A DNA stretch of 64,000 nt from Puffinus mauretanicus (lineage: Eukaryota > Chordata > Aves > Procellariiformes > Procellariidae): contig JAJKFH010003083.1 of NCBI GenBank assembly GCA_023333565.1, positions 124,001-188,000 of the forward strand, read 5' to 3'. Made by a program: the position numbers and the translations under genes. Numbering within the stretch: position 1 is the stretch's first letter; each line of letters begins with the position of its first letter. Below, piece after piece: positions 24,046-37,859 of the stretch. Under the pieces are notes generated by a model. That model searched no databases. It was not told the origin of the DNA and saw only the letters and a list, made by a program, of their open reading frames with translations.

Positions 24046-25990
24046 GAAGGAATAACTGATTTGGTCATTGATTTTTATCTCCTCGTTTTTTGGCCACCAC
24101 ACTTTGCACGTTGTTTGTGCTTAGCTTGATGGTGGCTCTTCCTCCTTTTCCTTAGGTTTGAAAGACCACGTTCCTCAGCCACCATATCCCAACTCCTCGC
24201 CTGTTGTGTTTTGGTTTGGTTTTGTTACTACCTTTTAAAATTACTTTTAATTACTTGGCCACAAGCCCCAAGTTAATTGACTAGACACTTGGTGGTCCTT
24301 TCCATACATATTTTTCTATGACTCCACAAATTTACTACAGATTTTAAGATTCCAAAAGTCAAACAAGAAATTCAGCAGAAGTTCTCAATAAAAGAAGATC
24401 TATTCTAATCAGAAGGTTTTGTACGGTTAATGCCTTTGCTTACTATTGCAGCTGATTTACAGCTATTCATTCAGACTGAGATGCTTTATGAAATTAGCTT
24501 TATCTTTGTGTAAAAACAGTGCTATCATGCCAAACCTCATTTTTACACAAAGCACCTCCAAAGTGTATTTCATTAGTTTCTCACAGCCCATTGTTTCCTG
24601 CATGATTAATAACAGCAACATAATAAGGGTGGTTTTTTCCAAAAGAGACATACTTTACTTTTCTGTCTTACTATCAGAAGACTATTGGCTTTAAAACATA
24701 TCTTTTATGTAACCAAACAAAGGTGATATTCAGTATATTTTCATATAATTCTTGAATGTTATGAATCTGAGTAAGAGCTATATAGGAACTACTAAGCAAT
24801 CTTTCACAGGAAATGACAAGCAATAAAATACAAATCAAGCAAAAAAGGCAAAAGCTGTGATGGACAATGAGTTACATGAGCAGTTGCTTACTAGCCTATA
24901 TTATGTCCATTTGTTGTCTTATACATGTCAAAAGACTTGTGGAAGGAGAAGCAGTTTTGCCCAACTGCCAATAACACTGCCAATACTTTTCCAAAATTAA
25001 TGTCCTTTTTAAAGGAAGAAAAAATAAAATCAAATGCTCAGACGGCATTTGTTGCTAGCTCCAGGTATGAACCAAGGAAGACATTTCAAGCCCGTACCAC
25101 CTTGCAGCCAAACCCTCTGTCGGTAAGGTTCACAGCAGTCCCTGGAGGGACACGGAGGAAAGTAAACGTCATCTGCAATAAACTGGCAACCAGTGGGGTA
25201 GAAAAATGCTACCTTAAGTGAGGTTGATATTCTGTTTTTCAGCACCCCACTGCCTCCTGAAGCGATGCTCACCACTCAGAGCATGTGTATAGCCAGTGCC
25301 TCTTGGGAAGCTGTGAAAACTTCGGGATGAGACCTTTATTCCTGGCCTTTAATTTCTTCTACCTTTGAATACTAATTTAAAAGGACAAAGTTATCACCAG
25401 ATTAAAATATGAATAATGGCAAGCTGATGAAGACTTTTATAATGTATTTGATAACGCAGGTTAACGTCCATTTTCAGTAGAATTTCAGCTTTGGTCAGTA
25501 TCTGTCTGCTGGGCCAAGAGCCATGTTGACTGGTATCAGTGCTTGAGCACTACACTCATTTTATAGAAAGTCTCAGGGATTAAGCTATACATGCGCTATA
25601 GGAAGTGTCTCTAGCCTTCTGGACTCAGCCCCTTTATAGTCAGACACACCGCTACTGACAACCGGCAATGGAATTTCCCCTCCCCAAAAAGGAAGGCGAC
25701 TGTTTTTCCACAGAAAGGCCTAGACCAAAAAAATCCATAGATACCTTTTTACTTTTTTCTGAACAGAAAACCCAGAAATAATGAACAGTTTTCTCTCAAG
25801 CTGTTTCTTACTAACTCAGGTAGCTTGGGCAAGGGACTGAGTATAAATCCACCACAGCCTTGCACCTACACTACAAACGTAAACGTATAGCTCTGTACTA
25901 GTACGGCTTACAAGTGAAAAGGCTAACAATAACACTTCATGCTTTGTCTAGAAATAGAAAATAATGGGGGGAAAAAGCTGTGGAAAAAAT

Positions 25991-26037
25991 GGACATTTCA
26001 GAATTAAAAACATATAAAGGGGACATTTTAGAACTAA
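25991..26037 (+). repeat. Imperfect direct repeat, 30-bp period
   Basis: GGACATTTCAGAATTAA (25991-26007) and GGACATTTTAGAACTAA (26021-26037) match at 15 of 17 positions with a 30-base offset. It looks like an old local duplication. Confidence 0.6.
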
Positions 26038-27079
26038 TGTCACCCACTCAAATCCCTAAAACTTGGTTGATACTTTCAGTGAAATTCCTCCTCCTAACAA
26101 AAAATTTTCTAACGTGATTTTTGCTATGATTTTCTTGTTCATCTATCAGAAATTCCATGTTGGCTTTCTCAGGGAAACGGAGAAGAAGGTAAAACTGGAA
26201 GGAAGACCCTCACTTTTTAAAAAAATCAAAAATACTGCCCTTACCCTGGTGTTTCACCAATATAACTTCAAATGTGACAGCTGATGCCTAATTCTCCATG
26301 CATACATTACCCTTATTATCCAAATTAATATTTACAGATTAACCGTGACAGAGATGCAAATGCTTGAGTTGGTTTCTTGCGGCTCAGCTAAGATCCCTCG
26401 AAGTTTATTTGCTTAAGCACACTGGCACCTGAGCTAATAACATAAACCAGAGGCACTTATCCACTAATACCAGGAGAAATAGGATCGGATACCAGACAGT
26501 TAAAGAATCGTAACAACAGAACAAAGAACCTCTTTTGACAAAGACAACTTAAATTCCTTAGGCAAAGCAGCAGCAGCTTCTTTTGGAGAGGTAATGGGGA
26601 AAAAACATAACACATGGCAATTAAAATGTCATTCCCCTGGAAGAAGATCAATGGGCCGTACAAATGCAAAAAAACCGCAGTGCTGCAACTGTGAGCAGTC
26701 TGTCCCGAGTGTTAGGAAAGATTCAGTCTCCCTCTTAGATTTTTTTATCCTTCTGCTAGATAATTCCTTGAGTTTCAGCTCTGCCACCCTCATTAAGGGG
26801 AATATTTTCAATAGGGTCGTCTATGCGAACAGGGACCGCTCGTGTGTGTGATGGCGTTGAATCATCCTCCTGTACGCTAATGACTTAGAAGGTAGGTGAA
26901 GAAGTGTCACCCACAAGTTTTTGGGTAATAATCAGTTAGTTTTTCATGAAGAATCTCGTACAACCAGTCATATGCTCCAGTTTGAGAACTGTTCCCAATA
27001 TCATGCTGGCAAATGCACTTTTCTGTCTGTATATCCCAACATTAATAAAATCAAGATTATTTTATTTTTAAACAAGAGT

Positions 27080-27126
27080 AAAGATGTCAAAGTTGATGAT
27101 ACATTTGCATGACATCTTTCATGCAA
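27080..27126. repeat. Nested, mutually exclusive hairpins
   Basis: AAAGATGTCA at 27080-27089 is the exact reverse complement of TGACATCTTT at 27110-27119 (10-bp stem, 20-base spacer). TTGCATGA at 27105-27112 is the exact reverse complement of TCATGCAA at 27119-27126 (8-bp stem, 6-base loop). The two stems share bases, so only one can form at a time. ATGCAA motifs inside are POU-like. Confidence 0.6.
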
Positions 27127-28723
27127 GGAATACATATAACATATGGAAAATCAATCCAATCCAAAGCTTCATTTCCCTATAATTAACTAGATTCAGTATA
27201 TTAAGAGAAAACCTGAGACCCTACAACAAATGCAATACAATCCATGCTTTTCTTTCAGTGCTTTCTTTTTCTTTTTCACTTGTTTCTTCTTTAAGGATTC
27301 CATATCTCAGGACAAGAGCTTGTCATAAGAGAGAATTTCCATTCTGTGAAGAAATCTGTCACTTCCAGATTTGTTTTGGCTCACCCTGGAATAAAATCTT
27401 GACATTTTTACAGAGCACTAAATTTAAAACAGGAGATCAATCAGCAGGAAATGTTTTGCTTGTTTGCCATAAGGATGCTTTATTTCATTACTTTTGAAGC
27501 AAGTTATACTATTGGTGGGTAAAACTTATAATTAATATTTCATAATTATATATAGAAGCACAAAGAAAACAAAAGCAGTGGGTCAGGGTTTGCAATTTTG
27601 ATGGAGTGAAGGCTGCTTTCTTTTTGAGGACTGAAGGTTCACAGGGCTTTTCAGCTGTTTTTCTTTTACATGCTTTGGTTTTAGCCCTCCTACGGCAGCT
27701 TTTTAAAGGACACAAGCTAATTAGAAACATAAGAGACTTCTTGAAATTGCCCTTCCACTTCCATAAATGAGGAGCTATTATTTACGGGCTTTTCTTTTCC
27801 TTCTGAGCCAGCAAGAACTTTGCTTTAACTTCACTAGTTCTCAATCTAACAACAAAGCTGCTGGAACAGAGTTTCAGGATGGGAAATAAAGAAAATAAAA
27901 GTTACAAATATGGTGCTTATTGACAAGCACGGAAAAAGAAATAAAGCATAGCAGCATGGCTTATAACTCTCTATTTTCAGCTACAAAATATTTTCTTGCT
28001 GTTTTTTTCTGAAGGACAAGGAAAAAGAAATTTCAAATGGATAGTATAGTATTTAATACAAATACTATAAAAAGCTTATTAACAATTGAACAGAATCCTA
28101 AGGATCACAGCAGATTTACAGGTGAATGGTAGGATTTATAAATGTAAAATTAGCCCTTCACCTGTCAGTACATGTGACCACTAGAGAAAATACGTATCCT
28201 TTCATTTTGGAAATCTAGTCAGTTCTGTACTAAGCCCTTGATCTGCACCAAGGGAGGAAAAATCCTCAGACTTGAACAAGCCATTAATACTAACGGAGAA
28301 AAGTGGGATGTAACGGGGAAGCAGTGCTGACACCTCTCTGTCTGGAGGAGGAGCTGGCACAAATACATGCTGCAACGGAGAGCAGTTGTGGGAAGCAGTA
28401 CAGTTTTACACTTAGACTTTGTGAAGAGTCACAGTGTAATCATAAGGCAGCCCTATAAACAAAGACGCTGAAAAAAATATATCCTGAACCTGAGCTGAAT
28501 AATCCAACCCTGTGCTAACGGCAGCCTTTTGCTTTGCCGATTTTACAGAAAAGCAACATTAACAGTGACATTCACCTGCTTATTCTATCGTGTTCTTTCA
28601 TGAATTCACTGTCTGATACATTTGTAGGAGTTATTAGAATTTGTGACTTTTTTAAGCATCACGTTTACAGAGATGTTTTGCAATCTCAGGACCTCTCTTA
28701 GTGTTGTAAAAGAGTGGGAATGC

Positions 28724-28790
28724 CCAGGGCGAAATCCCAGCATTAATGTCAAGGTGAGTTGTCCTGTTGCCTTTACCAGGATCAGATCAG
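28724..28790 (+). repeat. Possible old amniote repeat relic
   Basis: AGGGCGAAATCCCAGCATTA followed by ATGTCAAGGTGAGTTGTCCT and then CCAGGATCAGATCAG resembles, from memory, a dispersed sauropsid foldback repeat of the form GGTGAAATCCTGGCCCCATT ... GCCAGGATTTCACC. The match is loose and unsupported by a library search. Confidence 0.25.
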
Positions 28791-29645
28791 AACATGTGTT
28801 AAAATCTGTGTAATGCATTAGCCTTTTAAATTTACCAGCCAGAAGATACGACCAAATCTGAGCATGTGAAATTATCCAGCCTGGCCCTCCTATCCCCTTT
28901 TTAATCCAACTGGCTGGCCAACAACAGAGCTTGCAAGCACACTTACTGCTGAAATTTGCTGGATTTTTATTTTTTTTTTTAGCTCAAGCAGCAGAGTCTG
29001 TAATATCCCATTCCCTTTGCCTTTCATGTGCAGACACAGAGCTTTAGACAGCTATCGGCCCTTTGGGAGATAGCTCGTCTGAAGGGAAAAGCTCAAGGCA
29101 GAGCACTGAATTTCTCTTTAAAAACACAAAACAAGAGAGAAACAGATTCATTTCCTCTGGGTAATGTCAGGCTGCAGAGTTTCTCTTTGTCCATATTTAC
29201 AAACACATGCATGTAAATAACAATGATGTTCAATCCTGTTTTCACTTTTCAAGAGGTGAACTAAATAAGACCGCAGAAGCCTTAATTTGGGTACTAAAAT
29301 AAAAATTCCAGCACGTCTCTTTTATGACATTTTCACTGTCCAGACCCAGGGTGTTACTACCTGGCTCCTCTTCAGTCCTCTCCCAGGCTTTGAGATCTCC
29401 CTGTGGAAGTAGCACATCACGTGGCGCTCACCCCTGGGGACAGGCCAGACCCACTTGAACCTTCATGCTGGCAAGGAAGATGTTTGGAAATTTATATTTA
29501 TGAAAACTGAAAATTAGAAAGAAAACTCTTCATTTCTAGGAGATCAAGCTTAGGTATTTGGTGGCACAAGGTAACTCTAGATTTGGAATTGCCTAGAGAG
29601 ACTGTAAGTTGGAAAGGATGCTGATTTTTCAGTTTTATGGAAAAG

Positions 29646-29658
29646 AAAAAAAAAAAAA
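29646..29658 (+). repeat. Poly-A tract
   Basis: Thirteen consecutive As followed by CAAACAAAAAAG, a simple A-rich tract. Confidence 0.8.
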
Positions 29659-31346
29659 CAAACAAAAAAGAACCCAAAAACGTAGGCAAAGGAGGAAACA
29701 GCGCATGAACCACTTCAAACAAACAAAGCCACCTACCTACTATGTCCGATGCTTGACTGCCCCAGGGAATTCATTTAGGTAAATGTGACAAAACAACAAA
29801 CATTTACCCTGTCAAGTTCTATCCATGTGATTTCTTCAGATATGGAATTAATTAACAGTTGCCAAATTATCCCCCATTTCCAACAGTAAATCCTTCCTCC
29901 ATAGTTAATGGCTCAAAGTAAAAGAGTGCACACGTTCAACCAGAGACACTTCAGAGCGACTGGCTTCCTACAGGATTATTGCTCCAGAAATCATCTTCAC
30001 CTATGCTTCCATTCCACTGGTATTCTTTTCCCAGTGCACAACACTATTAAAAATAATGGTTTAGAGTATCAATAATATATTAAAGACAGCCTCTGCAACA
30101 CGGCTGTGTTGGCAGCATAATAAAATCCATCATTCTTTGAACATTTACAACCATACATCTTATAGTTAATGATGTGGCGCAACTCCATCATCAAGAAATG
30201 AGGGAAACAGTCAGAACTTGAAAGCAAGAAGCCATAAAAGCTTGAAACTGAGCCCAGGAAAATTGCAAAGAATTCTAAAGTGTAAGGCTGCTTAACTCGA
30301 AACCCAAGCAGGCGGCAGGCTTCTTAACTAGATAACCAAGCTTGTCAAGAGAGACATCGTAACACTGATGTAAGAAGCTTGGACTCAATCCTCACTTTAA
30401 AATCTGCTTGGTAGTTTAAAAATATATAAGGATCTGCATCATGGAGACTCACCTTCCCTAATTTTCACCATCCAAAAATGAACCAGTTAGACCGAGCCAC
30501 ATATTCTGGCTTTCTCAATTGGCAATGGAGAGATACAAGAGGCTCCAGAAAGTCACCTATCTTTGACTCCTGTGTAGGTGGAATTACCCACTGGAATTAT
30601 CTCTCTCAGATTCAAAGAGATTTGCCAGTGTCGCCAGAGAATCATAAATATGTTATTTTATGAATAATAAACAACTGCTTCCCATCTATGCACACTAACT
30701 GAAAACTTCAACTAATGTTTTAAAGTGCATGGTTCCTTGACTTGCACACAAAATGGAAAATTTTTCAACTATGTTCATTAAGTTACGATCATGCACAGCA
30801 GTTATTCCCATTAAACCTACAAGATACCTTTTAACTTTCTCTTCTGGTAATATTTTCTGTCATTTTTATTAAGTCAATTGACAGAATATCAGTGTCTTTT
30901 CACCATGCTTTCCTTAAGCTCCTCTGTATTCCAGCTTCACCTCCCAAATGCAGCTCCGATGAGGATGCCTGAAAACACTGTATAAAACGTCTTCTCCTGG
31001 TGGCCAGCGTGTTCATTAGCAATACAACAGAATCAATCAACTTACACAAACTTACTGCAAAGCAGGAATGAGAGTATGAAAACAGGCAGTGGAAATCACT
31101 TTCTTCAAGAGAAGGGAAAATCCTTTTCTTCCTAAAAGAGCCAAGAATAAAAAGAATTTAAGAACTAGCCCGAAAGGAGGCCTAATTCAACACTGATTCT
31201 CACACGAGGTTCAGGAAGGCATGTAGTTTGTGGTTTAATTTTCTATTTGTATTCCAAAACTTCCATTCAAGTCCCAATAAAGAAAACTTATAAGATCTAC
31301 TTATTTTCAACGGGTAACAAAGCCTGTTCTTAATGAACTCCTACAG

Positions 31347-31362
31347 TCTGACTATAGTCAGA
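31347..31362. repeat. Perfect 16-bp palindrome
   Basis: TCTGACTATAGTCAGA equals its own reverse complement. About one such palindrome is expected by chance in 64 kb, so no function is claimed. Confidence 0.5.
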
Positions 31363-34300
31363 TGCCTCTGACTTTGGTGTCACAACAGCAAGGAATTGTA
31401 TCTTAGAAAGCCACCGAGTTCCCTCTATTTAGAAAATTCAAATTAAGAAAACCCTACCTTTAGGTAGCCTAAAGTTCTAGAAAGTTCTTTTTGTCTTTTC
31501 TTCATAAAAGGAGCTGCACGCAAATATATACTAGTTGGAACTAGTAGAAATCAGTAATAATAAGGCTGGATTAAAATATTCAAAAGACCTTTTTAAAATG
31601 ACTAAACATTGTTAATAATTCATGTTTGCATATCCGAAACATTTTGTCTCTGATATTGGTGGAGATTTGACTGACACTAGATTCACAGATATTCAAGAAT
31701 GAGAAAACCTCAAATATTCCTATCATGAAAACATCAGTGGATTAAAAAACTATGTCTGAACAGTACTTCTCTGATATTAAAAGGAAATCTAAGCCTGGTC
31801 AATTTATAATCCTTAGGTAAAACAGAGATTTCACTCTGGAGATAAACTCCACTTTCTTCCAGGCTGTAACAATGTTGCAAATTCACTGCACCTGATACAT
31901 GACTCTATTTTTAATTGTTATGTTTTTTATATACGTCAGTATTCCAAAAGCAATGTAAAGACTGCAGTGCATATATTTAGTTTTGCGCCATAGTGAGGAT
32001 ATGATGGCACCGTTTAATCCATGACTTCACATTAACTCTGACTCGTTTAACTTGGACTTCCAACTTTGTCTTTAAGCACAAGAAATCATCTTGGACAGAC
32101 TGCATGACGATGATTAGCACTGCAGCATCTCAGAGAACATTTCCTTAGGAAGAAGACATAAGCAAGAGAGAAATAGTGGTTTAAAACATTAAAAAAGACT
32201 AGGTATGGTACAAGTCTTCAACTTTCTAGCTTTCTTAGGTTCAAAGAATGAGATATGAGATTGTTCTTTATTTCTTCAATTTGTAAGAACAGATCTGTGA
32301 GCCATGTGGTCATATCCAAGCACTTAATGTTCAGCTGTATGTGACTCACAGTGATAAAAAGAGCCATTAGCTTCAAATAGAGTTTGTTCTTTGTAAGAGT
32401 TTCAGCTGAAAACTACTACAATATAAGAAATAACTGCATGTTGGTGACTTGGTAGCTCCAAAATGTCATTTCTATGGTAGACTATCAAACAATGCATTAA
32501 ACTTCAAGTGTGTATTCACACCCACCCTAACTTCAAGACATATGTCATCAAATTTTGTCAGCGTGAGGGCACAGAGAAGACTTCGCTTAGCCACTTTTTC
32601 TAGTTGCTAGCAGAAGCCTGGGTTAAGACAAATAATGCAACAATTTCCTTTTTCTTTTCATTGCCGTAACCGCGGGAGTTGTGATACAAAGCAGAAAAAC
32701 ACAACTCTGTCTCTGTACTCTTGAAAGAGATGGAACTGCTGAGCCAACCCCGTGCCCAGCCATTGCGACAGAGCTCTCCAGTGACACTAAATACAAAAGC
32801 AGTCAATAAATTCAGGTGCACGGACTGCTTTCACCGCCAGCTTCGTCAGCGGGGGTACAGAGGGAAGGGAGAAGAGGTGAGCTAAGGAGTCACTGCAGAG
32901 GAAAAGGAAGACAGAAGTGGAACGGTAAGGTCAAAGGCAGAGGGGGGCGCAATAGGAAGACAACATGGTGCATGGGCACATCCTTACCCTCCAAGTTCAC
33001 TGACTCGTTTTAATAGATAAGCACACGAGGAAACTTGCCAAGGGAGAAATACTAGAAGAACAGTCAATAAAACCAATAACAAAACTAGTTTGCAAACATG
33101 ACTGGTCCAATTGACTTAAAAAAAAAGAAAAAAAATCATTACAGGACCTACTCCTTCTTATATAAAGCAATTAACTTGGGATGCAGGTAGATCACCGTTT
33201 ACAAATTCGGACATTGATTTTGGCTGTGGGTGTTGTTGATGCAAATGTTGATAAAACATGTTAGAACTTACAGCATGCTGTGCAACCACAAGGTCCTTGC
33301 CCTCCAATAATATCCTAACTTGCAGAGTTTGCTGGGATCTCTTAAGGAGCCAGAATAATTATAAACATTTCCTGAAATAAGTATTATTACATCTGTACTG
33401 CTAGAAAAGTTTCACGGAGATCAATCACAATAGAGCTGTTAAACAGAAGGTTGGTTGTTCGGGTAGGCTCGATGCTTGCCGAGTCCTTTTCTGAAATACT
33501 TCACTCTATTTTTAGGTCTGCAAAACGTATTCAAATCCTCATAGGAAAAGGATTTTTTTTGAAAGATTCCTATTGCTCTGGAGGGACCAGAAATTAGGGA
33601 AGAATTTCTCTCTTTGGAGTTTGTTTTTCTGGTCTAAGGATGGTATGAGATTATGAAAAATAACAGGGGGAAGCGAGAAGTAAATGTGGTATTTCAAACT
33701 TTCGAAGTCAGGTTTTATTTTACTTTTCTGTATGGATTTACACCAGCAATTTTCATGAGTCGAATCTCGTTTGACTTGCTAACACAAGGTATTCCCCTCA
33801 TGATATCAAGTTATGAACGAGTCCTTTCATTACTTCCATGTTTCTACTTACGACTGTGTATTCAAACCATCTGTGGTGACCTTCCTCAGAACAGAGCCAA
33901 AATTGTACCTGACACGCAACCTAGCAGTTTATGAAAAAAAGGCAGAATCTAATATTTAAGATTCCAAGGCAATGGTCAGAACCAGTGCTACCTTTGTAGC
34001 ATTAATGCCCAATGTAAAAGTATTTCATCTTCTAAATTTTGCTACGCTGCAAAGAAACCAATTCGGTTTGTCTTCTGCTTTAAAATAATGACAGTCGCTA
34101 ATTAATGACTTACAAATGTCTACTGATTTGCTGAGAAACAATATTCTCCATTATAGTCTACTCATAATAGTCTTCTATTTTGTCTTTCCTTGAGATCCAC
34201 ATCTATACACATCTTACTGCTTTTTCCCTGGGCTGATATTTTGTTTAGGCGCATCTTCCACCATAACATTTTTACTTTCTGTCCATGTTATAACTCCTTT

Positions 34301-36267
34301 TTCTATCAACAAGGGTGCTGAAAGGAAGAAGCACGAAGGTGTGGGAAAAGCCATGTCCCTGTTAAAGGGAAGTTTTAGACAGCTGAAGAACGAGACCAAT
34401 AAAAAAAACAGCTGTGAAATAAATTTGCTGGGAGCACTTACATTTTCTGAACGTTACATATACATGAAGTAACATTAATACTATGATTTTTGAGATCACC
34501 TGAGCATCCAATCCATTCCCGCAGTCTTTCTCTCCCTGCGCAGCTCTCCAGTTGACTGCAAGGCCACCTTGGGTGAAGCCCTGTGTTTACTTCTACAGAA
34601 AGTGGAAAGCTCTGAGAACAGAAAAAATATCTAGCAAGGACAAAGTCAGGAGAAGGAAGGAGGGGTAATGATTGTGTGCTCCTCAGGCCACATCTCTATA
34701 GCTCCTGTGCCAGGCACGCCTCCAGTTTTCCTCTTCGCAAGGCAATTGCACATGTGTATACACACACATGAATTTCAGGAGAGAAATCCTACCTGCATTA
34801 AGGGTCTCAAGTTTTCACCACACGTTTTTCAGTAAGCAGAAGGAAAAATTTCTGCCACTCATCGCTGGCGGTGACTTTCAACCTGCCCTGGTTTGTTCCT
34901 ACAGCCTTAGGAGAGAAGCTGCAGAAGCACAGCACTGCCTGTTGGCGCTGCCAGGTGTATTGATAGTGAAACCATGTTTTTTCAGCAGGTGAAATTTTAA
35001 GTGGATGCAAGAGGAGAGGGAGAAAAGCCCCAATTTTTTTTAGAATTTGAGAAGACGTCTGTCTCCAAGAATTTGGATCATTTTGAGAGGAACAAAAATT
35101 TTACTTTCAGGACTATTTTTATGAAGTCTAAGGGAAGAATGTGCTAGTAGTATCTGGTGATAAGAAAAGTGCTGGTTCAGTTCTGCTAGACACAAAGAAG
35201 TCATCCCACCTTACCTCGGGCAAAGGAATTTTAAGCAGAGGGTGATGGGAATTACTTCCAGCTCATCTGGAACTCATACTTTGTGACCACGCTCAGGGGT
35301 GCCCATTCGATTCAGGAATTTAGTAGTTTTAGGACGTCATGATTCTTCTAAAACTAGCTCTTTTTACCACATTTATTGCAAGCCTGACACATTCCTCAGC
35401 CCCTGATTTGTTAGGTCATTTCTGTTAATGCAGTCTTCTCATTTACAAAGCTAATGCTATGATTTCTGGGGATATTAAATACGCCAATCAAACAGAAAAG
35501 CTGCATGGAAAATGTCAATGAGTTTTAAAATGGGCTTCCTTCCCTTTGCTTGAATAGTATTTTCTGAAAAACCTTTTCCACAAGAACACATAGAGCAGTG
35601 CATCATCGCTCCTAAACAATAATTACACCACAAAAACTGCAAGTGGTGAACGCAGGAACCAAACTGGATGCTCTCTGGGAAAATAGAGCAAGGCAGATTT
35701 TCTTCCCCACACACAAAGAAAACATTTCTGACGAAATGACATTAAAAGAAAAGCTGTTCTGGGGCTTTCATGCCAGGGATGACTACAGTGCCGAAAGGCA
35801 CCAATTAATAATTGGGGGTTTTCTGATGAGAAAACCATGAAGGAAATGTGATGTAAAATTTGAAAACTGAATGTTTACTTCTGTCAAAATTTCTCTTCCT
35901 GAACAATCACCAGTCCAGAGATTTGAGCAGAAGGTGCCATCTCTTAAAGAAAAAGCAGGTGCAACACCCGAGTGATTAGTCCTAACAGGTCATATAACAT
36001 GTATCATAAGAGATTTTAGCTCTGGTGTCATCTAAGAAAAACAGAATTGAAGTGACAAAGTTCTTGAAATAGTAAAATGAGGCCAGAAGGGGGTAAGTCC
36101 AGAACTAATTCGGGATGGGGTGTCGAGCATCTCCCCACTCTTGCAGAGCTGCGTTCAAGCCCAGAGGAGGCCTGCGCGGTCACTCTCACTGCCTCTACTC
36201 GCGAAAAAGGAGACCTCAGAGTCAAGGGACAGCAGCCTGGTCCTGCTTGTTTATTTTAAAGAGTAAC

Positions 36268-36270
<3 letters not shown>

Positions 36271-36299
<29 letters not shown>
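36271..36299. repeat. Uninterrupted T29 homopolymer
   Basis: Twenty-nine consecutive Ts, the longest homopolymer in the window. It could be the tail of a minus-strand retrocopy. However, no AATAAA lies just before the tail on the minus strand and no body is recognisable on the high-coordinate side. A pure tract of this length is expected to vary in length between individuals and to cause sequencing error. Confidence 0.85.
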
Positions 36300-36303
<4 letters not shown>

Positions 36304-36336
36304 AAGTGAAGCTTTAAAAACAAACAGTCTATACAG

Positions 36337-36364
36337 ATGGCTACTTATGGCTACAGGTAGCCAT
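36337..36364. repeat. Direct plus inverted ATGGCTAC repeat
   Basis: ATGGCTAC occurs at 36337-36344 and again at 36347-36354, and its reverse complement GTAGCCAT lies at 36357-36364. The second and third copies form a tight 8-bp foldback around AG. It lies 38 bases after the T29 tract. Confidence 0.55.
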
Positions 36365-36369
36365 TAAAA

Positions 36370-37850
36370 ACACCTATTCCTTATTGCCTAGATGGACTGA
36401 ACTTCTCCCGGCACTCCATTGGGCCATTCCATCTCATGCTTTTTCCAAAACCACTATTTTATTTCTCTTGGTAGCAGGCTCTTTTACTCCACATTTGAGT
36501 TGTTCTGGGCTTTCTACTCAAAACTCGTTCTTCAAGCTCCAAGAGCCAATGAACCCAAAATCACTCTTCCAGTGGTAAAGTTTCTGCTGACTGGGAGCCT
36601 TCTATGAACAACTCTTTTCCATCTGGGCCATTTTTCTACCCTTTCTCATGATGAAATAAGCCAATAAGCAATTTAATAACTAGGCCAATGTGAAATCTCT
36701 GTAAATTATCATAACGCAGGTCTAAATTCCACTTATGTTTCTCATTACCTGCCTAACCTGACAATTTCAGACACTCAAGGATCAGAGAGAACACTGGGTA
36801 ACAGAAGTAACTTCCACCTGATCCACAGTGTGAAAGCTGGTGCGTCTCACTGCCTCCAGATTTCGTGATTGCTTAAAATCCAATGTGAAGGTATTTTCAG
36901 TAGGAAACAAAACGACTTGGTGCTTCAGAAGGCAAGAATTTACCTGGAGAGAATTTGCAGCCATTTGTTTCTTCCTCCCTCTTTCTGTGTTACCGTATGA
37001 TCCTCACTAATTTGCCCTCCTGGACAGTCTTCCACGTGCAGCATGCAGAACCTTAAGCACTTTAAAATCCCGAAAACTATTTCAGTATATTGTACATTTC
37101 CAAATATTTCAACTGAAATTACATGCAAGATCCATAGTAAAAGTCCTCTTTCCTCAAATATAGCCTGCACTTGCCCAGATGAACATGCTGTAATCACATA
37201 ACTGCTTTTTGAAGTTTGAAATCTTTGAATTTTCATCCCATTAACACAGAAGTACATCCACCTTCAAAAGCAATCGTTTCATTATTTTACCTGTCCCATA
37301 TTATCTACTTTGCTCCTTCCCTCCAAATACTCACTTCTCCACTATTTGCAAACTTTCTGTGTCCTTGTAAACTGGTATTTACATGAAGGTAATAAAGGAT
37401 CTTTTCAACAAAAAGTATCACAGTGGCTGTTTTAGACAGCATTAGGAATGAGATAATCATTTTTTTCCTAAAGAATCAGAAATCATCACTTTCTTAAAAT
37501 GCGATTTTCACATTTTTTGTGAAAGATTTTTTGTGTAAGAGGAGCCAAGAACTTGATATGCTGCAGAGCCTGTTGTTATTATTTTATAAGAGGTTGTTTG
37601 GATTTCCAAGCATCTTTTTAGTTTGTTAATAGCTGTTGGGTATAGGGTTTTATTGATTTATAAAGTCACAGCCATTTTTCCTGTCTTTGATGTTTACAAC
37701 AGCTAGCTGGAAAACAACGCTGGCTTTGCAATAACAGCAGGAGCTTAGAGTAGCTGAGGCTAAGATATTATTTTCTGGGAAGGGACAAGGGAAAAGAAGG
37801 AAAACTGTTCCAGAGGACAAACAGCGGCTCAGGGTTAGGGAACACATGAG
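36370..37850. other. Non-coding DNA, no gene seen
   Basis: AT-rich sequence with short frames on both strands, the longest about 105 codons on the minus strand (36940-37257). Nothing is recognised in any of them. Confidence 0.6.
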
Positions 37851-37859
37851 GATGTTTCA

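Larger units (their letters stand above)
24060..28680. other. Non-coding DNA, no gene seen
   Basis: AT-rich sequence lacking a recognisable gene. A local direct duplication lies at 25991-26037 and nested inverted repeats at 27080-27126 (own entries). Other open frames are 60-100 codons long, overlap on opposite strands and show no domain. Confidence 0.6.
28800..36265. other. Non-coding DNA, no gene seen
   Basis: A long, feature-poor, AT-rich stretch. It contains T and A tracts (28970-28980, 29646-29658, 33118-33135), a perfect 16-bp palindrome at 31347-31362, and scattered short frames with no recognisable product. Bases 32800-33000 and 34500-35000 are slightly GC-richer. Nothing suggests an exon or promoter. 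Confidence 0.6.

Noticed and set aside
23701..24102. 133-codon minus-strand frame
   Set aside because: It is the antisense of the decayed CR1 fragment, not a gene.
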